The position numbers and the translations under genes are program-made. A DNA stretch of 64,000 bases from Stakelama flava. Its GTDB lineage: Bacteria > Pseudomonadota > Alphaproteobacteria > Sphingomonadales > Sphingomonadaceae. The stretch is taken from NCBI RefSeq assembly GCF_019351405.1, contig NZ_JAHWZX010000002.1, forward strand, positions 186,001-250,000, written 5' to 3'. Below are positions 17,714-26,462 of the stretch, one piece after another (position 1 is the first letter of the stretch; each line of letters opens with the position of its first letter). The notes below the pieces were generated by a model. That model worked only from the letters and a program-made list of their open reading frames with translations, did not search any database and was not told the origin of the DNA.

Positions 17714-18503
17714 AGCGCCGCTTCCGCACCCCATGGTCGCCGCGCGCGCCGAACCGTCGGCAATCTTCGCGCCGCCGCTCGACCGGACGCTAACCTATCG
17801 CACGGAACTTCGGCGCGAGGGCGATCGGGGACCATTCCGCCTTACGCTGTCGCGTGAACTCAGCTTCCGGCGAGACGGCGCAGGCTATCTTGCGACACTG
17901 GTCCTGCGAACGGCAGACGGTGAAGGCGATGGCGCATCGCGCGCACTCGCCGGACTGGCCCCGTTCATCGCGGTGCCTATTCGCTTCCACCTTGATGCAG
18001 GCGGCACGATCAAGGCCGTGGAATCGCGCGATTTGCTATGGCAGCTATTTTGCAACGGGATCGCCGTTCAGGCGAAGGGAGATGCGACGCAGCGACATGT
18101 GGCAAAACTCGTCCTCGAAAAGCTGCGCGATGCCCCGGCGGCGCAGCGAACCGCGATGTTCGCCGACATGCTGGCCCCGGTCCTCGCCTCGCACGCGGCG
18201 GCGCGCGGCGTCGGACCGGACAGTGCGGTAACCGCTCCCGCTGACCCCACCTTCGGCGCGAGCGCTACACTCTCCGGACATCGGCGAACCTGGCGCGAGG
18301 GCGCGGCGCTGATCGTATCGACTCATCTGGAAGGCGATGTCGGCGCACCCGCGGGCGGCGCAGGCAGCGAAATCCATATCGTTCGCGATACGCGAACGGC
18401 ACTCGACCCCGCGACCGGAATTGTCGGCGAGCAGCGCCAGACCACCATCCGCCGAACCGGAGACGGGACCATCCGCCAGAGCGTGGTTTATTCGCTTAAA
18501 TAA
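17691..18503 (+). CDS. Hypothetical protein
   Basis: A protein of about 270 residues that I do not recognise. It has no clear signal peptide. It is rich in beta-type segments (RTLTYRTELRREGDRGPFRLTLSRELSFRRDG, GYLATLVLRTAD, ETVQTTIRRTGDG-like C-terminus) with a helical middle (AKLVLEKLRDAPAAQRTAMFADML). Two starts are possible: the ATG of MPPLYATE, which overlaps cutA by 23 bases, or the ATG of MVAARAEP at 17733; neither has a strong ribosome site. Codon use is like the neighbours. Possibly cotranscribed with ctaA-cutA. Confidence 0.65.
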   Translation: MPPLYATEAPLPHPMVAARAEPSAIFAPPLDRTLTYRTELRREGDRGPFRLTLSRELSFRRDGAGYLATLVLRTADGEGDGASRALAGLAPFIAVPIRFHLDAGGTIKAVESRDLLWQLFCNGIAVQAKGDATQRHVAKLVLEKLRDAPAAQRTAMFADMLAPVLASHAAARGVGPDSAVTAPADPTFGASATLSGHRRTWREGAALIVSTHLEGDVGAPAGGAGSEIHIVRDTRTALDPATGIVGEQRQTTIRRTGDGTIRQSVVYSLK

Positions 18504-18645
18504 GCATTCGGTATCCAGATACCCGTTCGCTATCGCCCGGTTTCGCTTGACTTGACGCACGTTATGCGCCAAATGGCCACCGTTCGCGCCGCTCCGGCCT
18601 GGGGCGGCGCTCATCGTTTCACATAGCCAAAACGGATCAAAGCCC

Positions 18646-19125
18646 ATGAAGGCGCTTATGAAAACCACCAAGTCGGTAAAGCCGACAGAGGTGGAAAAGA
18701 AATGGCACATCGTCGACGCCGAAGGGCTTGTCGTCGGTCGTGCGGCGACGATCATCGCCAATGTCCTGCGCGGCAAGCACAAGACCAGCTTCACCCCGCA
18801 TGTCGATTGCGGTGACAATGTCATCGTCATCAACGCCGGCAAGGTGAAGTTCACCGGCAGGAAGATGACCGACAAGGTCTATTACAAGCACACCGGCTAT
18901 GCCGGCGGCATCAAGGAAACGACTCCGGCCAAGGTGCTGGAAGGCCGCTTCCCCGAGCGCGTGCTGGAAAAGGCGATCGAGCGGATGATCCCGCGCGGTC
19001 CGCTTGGCCGTCAGCAGATGCGCAACCTGCGCATCTATCCCGGCGCCGAGCATCCGCACGAAGCGCAGAACCCCGAAGTCCTCGATATCGCGAGCATGAA
19101 TCGCAAGAACAAGGTGGGCGCCTGA
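18646..19125 (+). CDS. rplM: 50S ribosomal protein L13
   Basis: A 159-residue ribosomal protein. Motifs: [79 protein letters not shown] and [16 protein letters not shown]. The start with [10 protein letters not shown] is used; the ATG four codons later has a GAAGG site and is an alternative. Stop and rpsI start share one base (TGATG), so L13 and S9 are coupled, as in most bacteria. The 142 bases upstream presumably hold the promoter; I could not place it confidently. Confidence 0.97.
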   Translation: MKALMKTTKSVKPTEVEKKWHIVDAEGLVVGRAATIIANVLRGKHKTSFTPHVDCGDNVIVINAGKVKFTGRKMTDKVYYKHTGYAGGIKETTPAKVLEGRFPERVLEKAIERMIPRGPLGRQQMRNLRIYPGAEHPHEAQNPEVLDIASMNRKNKVGA

Positions 19126-19679
19126 TGTCTGACAATCGCCAGTCCCTTTCCGATCTGGGCAATATCGCCAAGGGCGAAACCCAGCAGAACCAGCCGGCCC
19201 CCGATGCGCCCGCGCCCGACGCGGTGGCACAGGCCGACGCCGATACGCCGCAGCAGGAAACCGCTCCGCTGCGCGAACAGGAAATCGATCAATATGGCCG
19301 CGCCTATGCCACCGGCCGCCGCAAGGACGCGGTCGCCCGCGTCTGGCTGAAGCCCGGTTCGGGCAAGATCGAAATCAACGGCCGCGACCAGTCGATCTAT
19401 TTCGCGCGTCCCTCGCTGCGTCTCGTCATCAACCAGCCGTTCGACATCACCGAACGCCGTGGCCAGTATGACGTGATCTGCACGGTCAAGGGCGGCGGGC
19501 TTTCGGGTCAGGCAGGTGCTGTGAAGCATGGCATCAGCCAGGCGCTGACCCGCTATGAACCCACGCTTCGCACCACGGTGAAGCGCGCCGGTTTCCTCAC
19601 GCGCGACAGCCGCGCGGTCGAGCGTAAGAAATACGGCAAGGCAAAGGCGCGTCGTAGCTTCCAGTTCTCGAAGCGCTAA
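19125..19679 (+). CDS. rpsI: 30S ribosomal protein S9, N-terminally extended
   Basis: A 184-residue S9. The conserved body starts at [22 protein letters not shown] and ends with the canonical FSKR tail that reaches the P-site tRNA. Ahead of it is a 55-residue extension rich in Ala, Pro, Gln and Asp ([20 protein letters not shown]), which makes the protein clearly longer than the roughly 130-residue E. coli S9. Such extensions occur in alphaproteobacterial S9 proteins. Followed by a good terminator. Confidence 0.96.
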   Translation: MSDNRQSLSDLGNIAKGETQQNQPAPDAPAPDAVAQADADTPQQETAPLREQEIDQYGRAYATGRRKDAVARVWLKPGSGKIEINGRDQSIYFARPSLRLVINQPFDITERRGQYDVICTVKGGGLSGQAGAVKHGISQALTRYEPTLRTTVKRAGFLTRDSRAVERKKYGKAKARRSFQFSKR

Positions 19680-19707
19680 AAGCCTTTTCGATATCGAAAC
19701 GAATTCA

Positions 19708-19738
19708 GGGTGGCTTCCGAAAGGGAGCCGCCCTTTTT
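19708..19738 (+). terminator. Rho-independent terminator of rplM-rpsI
   Basis: GGGTGGCTTCC pairs with GGGAGCCGCCC (G-U pairs allowed) around a GAAA loop and is followed by TTTTT. It lies 28 bases after the rpsI stop. Confidence 0.85.
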
Positions 19739-19785
19739 CGTGTGCACCCAATCCGATTGTAACTATTTTGCCACAGACTCCGGCA

Positions 19786-19812
19786 CCGGAAACATAGCGG
19801 AAATGTTTCCGG
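19786..19812. repeat. Perfect 10-bp inverted repeat upstream of autotransporter
   Basis: CCGGAAACAT at 19786-19795 is the exact reverse complement of ATGTTTCCGG at 19803-19812, with a 7-base spacer. It lies 60 bases before the autotransporter start and could be an operator or a 5' leader hairpin. No T-tract follows, so it is not a simple terminator. Confidence 0.5.
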
Positions 19813-19872
19813 ATTGTTACCAGCTACGCCGCGCATTAGCCTCTTGTTCATAAACAGGAACTTGGGGGTTTC

Positions 19873-22800
19873 ATGACAACATATCGTTCGCGCGCCGGCG
19901 CTCGTCTGCGCAATAATGTTCTTCTCGCCTCGTCCACCGCGCTTGTCTGCCTGGTGGTGAGCGGCGCCGCGAACGCGCAGAGCGCTCAGCCTAATTTCGC
20001 ACTGGACATTGCTCAGGCCACCGCGCCAAATTTCGCATTGAATATCACGCAAGGCGACGCCCCTGACTTCGCAGTCGATGTACCGCAAAGCGCGACGCAG
20101 GAATCGCAAAATAGCTTTCGTTTGCCGACCCCGGTCGCGCCCGAACCCCAAGTGGTGATTGCCAATCCCGGCACCCCCGATACGGCCGTCGACGGCAACG
20201 ACGTCACCGGCATCGGTCAGATGATCATTGATCAGCAGAACGGGTATGTTGGCCTTTGCACCGGCACGCTGATCAACCCGCGCACGGTCCTCTTCGCCGC
20301 GCATTGCGTGAACGAAGAGGCAGCGACCGATTACGGCGCAGCGTCGGGCGGCAAGCCGATCGGTTTCGGGTTCGGCGTTAATAACAACACCTCGCCCACT
20401 TATGCTTTTGGCGATTGGCTGAATGGCGGCTATACTACGGACGTGTCGGCGGCGATGTATAATGCCGAGTATGTCGCTTACAATCCGGGGTCGCTTGAAC
20501 CGGAAGCGCAAAGCTTTCTGTACAGCGACGTGGCGCTCGCCGGTCTCGACACGCCCGCGGCGGGGATCCCGACCTGGACGCTTCTGTTCTCCGCGCTTCC
20601 AGCGCCGGATGGGGAACCTACCGCTGCGGGGACAGGGTATCATGTCCAGATACAGGGCTATGGAACCATTGGCACAGGTGAGGCCGGGGCAACAGCGGGA
20701 TCGGACTATCGCCGTCGCGTTGCAGAAAACATGCTCGGCGCACTAACAAACCTCGATACCTTTGAGACTTTCCTCAATTCACCTTCGAACGGTCTCTATC
20801 AGAATTTGTATTTTCTCGATTTTGACGATCCCCGTCGTGGTACGGCGACAGCCAATCCATACGACATCAACGCGTTCCGCGACGATGCGACACCGCATGA
20901 GGGCATAACTGCCCCTGGAGACTCGGGCGGTCCGCTCATTCTCGACGACACATTCAACCGGCCGGTTGTCATTGGCGTGCTGTCAGGAGGCTATCCAACC
21001 ATCTATGGCGGCGCACCCTATGGCTACGGCGCGGTCAACTTTTATCAACCGCTCTATCTCTACTGGGACTGGATAGCGGCGAACAATCCATATCATTATG
21101 CAAGCGCCAAGGCGGGCGACGGGGCGTGGAGCGATCCCGACCACTGGGTTACCACTATTGATCCAAACTATGCCGTGATTGATGAAAACGGTAATTTGGT
21201 AACCGGTCTTCCAGCAACACCCGGCGAGGGCGTCAACGGCACCGATGGTCAGTTTGGCCAAATCTGTGTCGAAGGTCCGCTGATCGGGGGAGTTTCCGAC
21301 TGTCTAGACGTCAGCACCGGCAACGAGACGGTGGTCTATCCTACCACTGGCACCGGTGACTTTTCCAATGACAAAGGTACGGCTTCGACAGCTTCTCTTC
21401 AGAGCGGTGACGATAATGTCGCCACCGCCCCATCACGGACTGCAGCCGCTGACGAGCAGGCCCCGGCCCTACCCGATCCGACGCTGGCCAATGGCTTGCC
21501 GGGCGCAACCGGTTTCGTGCCGAACAATGCGGACGGCGACCGCATAAGTGGAACCGCGCCGAGATATTTCGACGTGACCCTTTCCGCCGCCGGCACCACG
21601 ACGCTTGATCAGGCGGTCACCATCGACCGCTTCACCGTGGCCAACGCCGAAGCCGCGTTGGACATCGGGACAGACGGCTCGCTGACCAGCCTGATGGATA
21701 TCACCCAATATTCGGGCATGATGCGGGTCAACGGTACGTTATCGACCAACGGCGACTATTTCCTGATGTCCGGCGGTCTGCAGGGCAGCGGTACGATCAA
21801 TACGCCGTACTTCACCAGCATGGCCGGCGTTATCGCACCGGGTGGTGTCGGTACCGTCGGGACGCTGACCTTCAATGGCAATATCGTCCTGACATCGGGC
21901 AGCACTTATATGGTCGATCTGGGAGAGGATGGCGTTTCGGACCTTATCGCCGTTCACGCGACGGCTGAGGATCAGAATGGCGAACCTCTGAACGGACTTG
22001 CCGGCCTTGGCGGAGCTGTGGTGTTCACGCCGACTGAGGGAACGTTGCTTCGTGACGGATACAGCTACACGGTCATCACCGCCGATGGCGAGGTTGACGG
22101 CACCTTCGACATGGCGACCACTGCCTTCAGCGCGATCCTGCGGCCCGAACTCAGCTATGGTCCCAATTCGGTTACCGTGACGATCGAAGCGGGCAAATAT
22201 GCCGATGTCATCGCTTCCGGCGCGCCGATCCAGAGCGCCTATGCGCAACTGCTCGATCAGAACCGTGTCCAGTATGACGAATATGCCGATCTGTACGGCA
22301 CGCTCGACATGATGGATGCGGGCAGGATTCAGGGCACGCTGGAAGGTCTGGCCCCGCGTGCTCAGGCGGCAGCCCCCGCGATGGGCACCGTCGCACTTGA
22401 TTCGAACGCGCGCTTCATTACACAGCGGATCGCGCGGGTCAGCCAAGGTAATTCAGGCGGCACGCTGGCGCTGTATGGAAAACCGATGCAGATGGCGTCG
22501 GCAGCCACGCTCAACCCGACTATGGCAGCCGATGTCGCGGTCGATGCATCGGCGCAGCCCGAAGTGCGGCAGGACGTCCTGCCCGAAGACGCCAGTGCGT
22601 TCATCGCGGGCGGCTATATCGACGGCCACAGCCGCGGCATGCCCACCGCCAACCCCTATGCCCGCAATGAATTCGACGGATTCTTCCTTGCCGGCGGCAT
22701 CGAAAAGGCGATCGGCGATAGCGGCCTGTTCGGCATCGCCTTTTCCTACACCGATATCGATGGCGATGCGGGTACGCCGGGGCAGAGCGCGGACAGCCAC

Positions 22801-23412
22801 CTGTATCAGCTGACCTTCTATTCGGGCACCACGTTCGAAAACGGCATCGCGCTCGATTCGCAGATCAGCGGCGGCGCATTCTCGGTCGATACGCGGCGTC
22901 AGGTTTCTGTGGGATCGGACAGCTATGATCTGCGGGCGAACGACACCGCATTCGCGCTGACCGGCGAAGTCGGGCTGAGCAAGGATTTCGGCGCTGGCTC
23001 TTCGGTCGCTTTCACGCCGCGAATTTCCGGGCGCTACACCCGGATCGGCTTCACTCCCACCGCGGAGCGGGGCGAAGGGCCGGCGCTGCAATATGACCTT
23101 GGCAATTATGACAGCCTACAGGGTCGCGCAGGCCTTACCATCGCGGCAAAGGGCGGCATCGAACCCTATATCACGGGCACCTTCGTCCATGACTTCAAGG
23201 ACAAGCCCGCGGCTTTCGGCGCGAACTTCGTCGGCGGTGTCGGTCCCAACGCACTGTTCGCGATGCCGGGTTCGGACAAGAACTGGGGCGAAATCGGCGG
23301 CGGCATATCGACCAGCGGCCGCTTCATGCTCAGTGCCGAAGCGTTCACCACCGTCGGCCGCGCGGATGTGGAATATCAGACCTATCGCGCAACGCTTCGC
23401 ATCGCCTTCTGA
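19873..23412 (+). CDS. Autotransporter with trypsin-like (S1) serine protease passenger
   Basis: A 1179-residue exported protein. An extended signal peptide ends near ANA-Q at residue 35. Three imperfect repeats of the type APNFALNITQ follow (about residues 38-72). The protease domain spans about 110-400, with a complete triad: His144 in FAAHC, Asp219 in YSDVALAGLD, Ser351 in PGDSGGPL. A beta-helical stretch with pectin-lyase-like GGLQGSGTINTPYF and APGGVGTVGTLTF (about 620-720) leads to a C-terminal beta-barrel from about residue 910, ending in the terminal phenylalanine TLRIAF. It is a type Va secreted protease of the sphingomonad kind; substrate unknown. The ATG is preceded by AGGAACTTGGGGG. 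Confidence 0.9.
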   Translation: MTTYRSRAGARLRNNVLLASSTALVCLVVSGAANAQSAQPNFALDIAQATAPNFALNITQGDAPDFAVDVPQSATQESQNSFRLPTPVAPEPQVVIANPGTPDTAVDGNDVTGIGQMIIDQQNGYVGLCTGTLINPRTVLFAAHCVNEEAATDYGAASGGKPIGFGFGVNNNTSPTYAFGDWLNGGYTTDVSAAMYNAEYVAYNPGSLEPEAQSFLYSDVALAGLDTPAAGIPTWTLLFSALPAPDGEPTAAGTGYHVQIQGYGTIGTGEAGATAGSDYRRRVAENMLGALTNLDTFETFLNSPSNGLYQNLYFLDFDDPRRGTATANPYDINAFRDDATPHEGITAPGDSGGPLILDDTFNRPVVIGVLSGGYPTIYGGAPYGYGAVNFYQPLYLYWDWIAANNPYHYASAKAGDGAWSDPDHWVTTIDPNYAVIDENGNLVTGLPATPGEGVNGTDGQFGQICVEGPLIGGVSDCLDVSTGNETVVYPTTGTGDFSNDKGTASTASLQSGDDNVATAPSRTAAADEQAPALPDPTLANGLPGATGFVPNNADGDRISGTAPRYFDVTLSAAGTTTLDQAVTIDRFTVANAEAALDIGTDGSLTSLMDITQYSGMMRVNGTLSTNGDYFLMSGGLQGSGTINTPYFTSMAGVIAPGGVGTVGTLTFNGNIVLTSGSTYMVDLGEDGVSDLIAVHATAEDQNGEPLNGLAGLGGAVVFTPTEGTLLRDGYSYTVITADGEVDGTFDMATTAFSAILRPELSYGPNSVTVTIEAGKYADVIASGAPIQSAYAQLLDQNRVQYDEYADLYGTLDMMDAGRIQGTLEGLAPRAQAAAPAMGTVALDSNARFITQRIARVSQGNSGGTLALYGKPMQMASAATLNPTMAADVAVDASAQPEVRQDVLPEDASAFIAGGYIDGHSRGMPTANPYARNEFDGFFLAGGIEKAIGDSGLFGIAFSYTDIDGDAGTPGQSADSHLYQLTFYSGTTFENGIALDSQISGGAFSVDTRRQVSVGSDSYDLRANDTAFALTGEVGLSKDFGAGSSVAFTPRISGRYTRIGFTPTAERGEGPALQYDLGNYDSLQGRAGLTIAAKGGIEPYITGTFVHDFKDKPAAFGANFVGGVGPNALFAMPGSDKNWGEIGGGISTSGRFMLSAEAFTTVGRADVEYQTYRATLRIAF

Positions 23413-23437
23413 ACGAAGGTTGTCGGACGACAATCAT

Positions 23438-23464
23438 GGGCGGTCCGGTAACGGGCCGCCCTTT
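23438..23464 (+). terminator. Terminator after the autotransporter, sequence shared with 25567-25590
   Basis: GGGCGGTCCGG and its near-complement around a TAAC-type loop form a strong hairpin followed by TTT. The 24-base hairpin is identical to the one downstream of the SDR gene. Confidence 0.75.
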
Positions 23465-23586
23465 CACGAAAAAGGAATGCGATGAAGTACCGCCGCGCGA
23501 AGCGGCATTGTCACTACCCGCAGCGGTACAGTGCAAAGAGCATCGCATGAGTTTCGCTTCATGGCCGCTGATGCGGTGGTGCCATG

Positions 23587-24531
23587 TCAGATCAGGCCAT
23601 TCCGGTTTCGCCGATAAAAACCGGGGCGACACTGAACGATCCTGTTGAACGCGGCGCTGAAAGCGCTTTCAGATTCGTACCCCACCTGGCTGGCCACTTC
23701 TGCGATGCTGTATTTTCCTTCTTTCAGGAAATCGCACGCAACCTGCATTCGCCAGCGCGTGAGATACTCGATCGGCGAAACGCCGATGAATTTCCTGAAA
23801 TTCGCTGCAAGACCGGCCCGCGACATGCCGGCCGTTTCGGCCAGTCGCGCAAGCGTCCAGGCCTTGCCATAATCGACATGAATCGCCCGCATCACCCTGG
23901 ACAATTTCGGATGCGACAGCGCGATCATCCAGTTTTTGTCATCGTTGCCCGCTGCGAGATGAAGCCGCAGGATTTGCAGCAGAAGTATCGGGGCAAGATA
24001 TCCCATCATCAGCGCCTGCCCGGTGCGGCATGCATAAAATTCTGCAACGAACGTCTCAACAGTCCAGCGCAGCGTCGCAGCCCGGTCGGAATGCGCAGGG
24101 ATCAGGATGACAGGGGGAAGCGAGCGCACAAACGTCTTCGAAAATGTGCCGTCGAAGCGAAACATCGTGCCGATCGAGACAACGTCGCCACCGCCGTTGC
24201 AAATGGCCATGCCGTCCTCACGCCTCGCGCGCGCCAACGCTTCCACCGACGTTCGCTCACCGGGATTTTGGTCTTTGGACAATATAAAACCCCGACCTCC
24301 CGAAATCAGGAAACAGTCTCCGCTGTTCAGCAGATGACGCTCCGCCAACCCCTCTACGGCAAGCCAGCATTCCCCTTTCGTTACAACCTTGAAGGTCAGG
24401 GCTTCGCCGGGTGAAAATTCGATCGCCCATGCGCCACCCGCATCGAAAGCGCCGGTTGCGAACGCCTCCAGCTTCAACCGGGAAAGCACGACAGACAGAA
24501 TATCGTCGGGGGAAAAGGCGCCAATCCACAT
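23587..24531 (-). CDS. AraC-family regulator with cupin-type sensor domain
   Basis: A 314-residue regulator. Residues 1-190 look like the AraC cupin_6 domain (PDDILSVVLSRLKLEAFATGAF, GAWAIEFSPGEALTFKVVTKGECWL, FLISGGRGFIL). Residues 210-310 hold two helix-turn-helix motifs: WTLARLAETAGMSRAGLAANF and YSIAEVASQVGYESESAFSAAF. The start at MWIGAFSPDD is chosen since the conserved domain begins there; a TTG eleven codons upstream extends the frame. It is divergent from the SDR gene, with 101 bases between starts, and probably controls it. Confidence 0.88.
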   Translation of the reverse strand: MWIGAFSPDDILSVVLSRLKLEAFATGAFDAGGAWAIEFSPGEALTFKVVTKGECWLAVEGLAERHLLNSGDCFLISGGRGFILSKDQNPGERTSVEALARARREDGMAICNGGGDVVSIGTMFRFDGTFSKTFVRSLPPVILIPAHSDRAATLRWTVETFVAEFYACRTGQALMMGYLAPILLLQILRLHLAAGNDDKNWMIALSHPKLSRVMRAIHVDYGKAWTLARLAETAGMSRAGLAANFRKFIGVSPIEYLTRWRMQVACDFLKEGKYSIAEVASQVGYESESAFSAAFNRIVQCRPGFYRRNRNGLI

Positions 24532-24632
24532 TGTTTGGATGATCTCACATAAAAACGCATCCAACTAGCATTATCGTACAATATTATTTGCCGTAGCGAT
24601 CATTTTCCACAAACGACATTCAAGGAAAATTG

Positions 24633-25526
24633 ATGCGCGTTTTTATCACCGGCGCGACAGGCTGGGTCGGGTCCGCTCTGACAGGCCAGCTGGTCGAGGC
24701 AGGGCATCAGGTGGTCGGCCTCGTGCGGTCCGAAGAGAAAGCCCGGCTGCTCACTTCGCTTGGCGGTGAACCGCTGTCAGGTGCGCTCAACGATCTCGAC
24801 ACGCTGAAACGCGGCACGAAGGGCGCGGATGCCGTGGTCCATACCGCCTTTGGCCGCGGTCTGGGCCAACCTGCCGCGTTCGCGGAAGCGGCAAGGCAGG
24901 ATCGCCAGGCAATTGAGGCGTTCGGCGAAGTCTTTGAAGGGTCGAACCGGCTTATCCTGGTTACCGGCGGAATCGGGGTGTTGCCTGAGGGTCAGGTGCT
25001 GACCGAGGAGACGCCCCCCCTTCCCGTCAATCCCGCGTTTCCGCGCGATTCCGAACAGACCGCAGCGGCACTTGCAGAGCGCGGCATACGCGCCGCGACC
25101 GTACGGCTCCCCCGCTCGGTCCATGGCGCGGGGGAAAGCCACGGATTTCTCCCCCAACTCATGAAACTGGCGCGCCAAAAGGGAGAGAGCGGTTATATCG
25201 GCGACGGCAAGAATGTCTGGCCATCGGTCCACCGGCTCGACGCGGCCCGCCTCTATAAATGCGCTCTCGAAAAAAATGGCGGGGCGAGCACGTTCAACGC
25301 CGTGGCCGAACAAGGCATCGCCTTCAGGGACATCGCTGAAGCGATCGGCCGGCGGCTCGGCCTTCCCACCCGCTCCATCGCGCCCGATGAGGCCATGGAA
25401 TATTTCGGCCCCCTGGCGATGCCGGTTCGCGGCAATGGCCCCGTTTCCAGCAACCTTACAAAACGCCGCCTGGATTGGGAGCCGCGCGAACCGGGTCTTA
25501 TCGAAGATATCGAGGACAATTATTGA
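24633..25526 (+). CDS. NAD(P)-dependent SDR-family oxidoreductase (atypical extended type)
   Basis: A 297-residue Rossmann protein. The nucleotide motif is FITGATGWVGSALTGQLVEAGH, followed by VVGLVRSEEKARLL and AVVHTAFG. The usual YxxxK catalytic pair is not obvious, which fits the atypical SDR group that includes NmrA-like and epimerase-related proteins. A HRLDAARLYKCALEK segment is typical of this subfamily. The ATG follows AAGGAAAATTG. The AraC-type gene on the opposite strand is the likely regulator. Substrate unknown. Confidence 0.85.
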   Translation: MRVFITGATGWVGSALTGQLVEAGHQVVGLVRSEEKARLLTSLGGEPLSGALNDLDTLKRGTKGADAVVHTAFGRGLGQPAAFAEAARQDRQAIEAFGEVFEGSNRLILVTGGIGVLPEGQVLTEETPPLPVNPAFPRDSEQTAAALAERGIRAATVRLPRSVHGAGESHGFLPQLMKLARQKGESGYIGDGKNVWPSVHRLDAARLYKCALEKNGGASTFNAVAEQGIAFRDIAEAIGRRLGLPTRSIAPDEAMEYFGPLAMPVRGNGPVSSNLTKRRLDWEPREPGLIEDIEDNY

Positions 25527-25566
25527 GCGTCTGGTTTGCGAAGGGATGCGTGGGCATGCCGGTCGG

Positions 25567-25595
25567 GGGCGGTCCGGTAACGGGCCGCCCTTTTT
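25567..25595 (+). terminator. Terminator after the SDR gene
   Basis: The 24-base hairpin at 25567-25590 is identical to that at 23438-23461 and is followed by TTTTT. It separates the SDR gene from the convergent phosphoesterase gene. Confidence 0.85.
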
Positions 25596-25621
25596 CGCGC
25601 GAAACGTTTCGTCCCCGCCTG

Positions 25622-26359
25622 TCAGGCGTGCTCGGTCAGATAGCGGTGACGGACGTCGATCGCGCCGTCGCGCACCACAATCTGGTTGAAAGAAGGTGCG
25701 GCGTCGCGAGTGCGTTCCGACAGCGTGCCCGCGCCGATCAGCCGCACCGTGCGACCGGCGACCGGATGGGCGACATCGAATGGGTCATGAACATGCCCGC
25801 TGAGCACGGCATGCGCGCCCGCCTTCGCCAGCGCTTCGAGCGCCTCGGCCCCGCCGCGTGTTCGCGATGTGGAACGCGTTCCCGGCTCCAGCAGCGGGTG
25901 GTGACACGCCACCAGCATCATGTCGCTCCCGTCATGGGCAGCCATCTCCTCCACCGCCTGTTTCAGCGCGCCGCGCCCGACCCGCCCTTTCGACCAGTTG
26001 AGGCGAAGCTGGAAACGCGCCGTCGTTCGCATCGGCACAATCGTGACGCCGCTCAGATCAAGCGGCCGTTCAACCATCCGCTCCACCGCACGATAGCGGC
26101 CATAGGGACGAATAAGGCGCGCCAGCGGATTTAGATAGGGAAGGTCGTGGTTGCCCACCTCCACAGTGACCGGGCAACCCAGATCGGCGAGCCAGTCAGC
26201 GGCAGCGGCAAATTCATGTCGCCGCGCGCGCATGGTCAGGTCCCCCGTCATGATGATCGCATCGGGCCGTTCCGTGGCAACGACATGCGCGAACCAGTCA
26301 AGCGCCGTCCGGTCCTCCGCACCGAAATGCAGGTCGCTGACATGAAATAACCTGGTCAC
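25622..26359 (-). CDS. Calcineurin-like metallophosphoesterase (CpdA-like)
   Basis: A 245-residue cytosolic hydrolase. The metal-binding blocks are in order: FHVSDLHFG, IIMTGDLTMRAR, VEVGNHDLPYL, LVACHHPLLEP and VLSGHVHDPFDV, the class III phosphodiesterase signature. Members cleave cyclic nucleotides or other phosphodiesters. The GTG start is preceded by GGTGAAAG; GTG ACC AGG gives VTRLFHVSDLH, where the conserved region begins at once. Intact. Confidence 0.88.
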   Translation of the reverse strand: MTRLFHVSDLHFGAEDRTALDWFAHVVATERPDAIIMTGDLTMRARRHEFAAAADWLADLGCPVTVEVGNHDLPYLNPLARLIRPYGRYRAVERMVERPLDLSGVTIVPMRTTARFQLRLNWSKGRVGRGALKQAVEEMAAHDGSDMMLVACHHPLLEPGTRSTSRTRGGAEALEALAKAGAHAVLSGHVHDPFDVAHPVAGRTVRLIGAGTLSERTRDAAPSFNQIVVRDGAIDVRHRYLTEHA

Positions 26360-26462
26360 CTTTCACCTCACCTGTGCGTATAGCTTGCAGCCGTTGCGCG
26401 CTTTTCGTTTCAACGCACCGCACCGGCGAAAAGAGCCAATGGTGGGGCGCGTGCGTTGCGCG

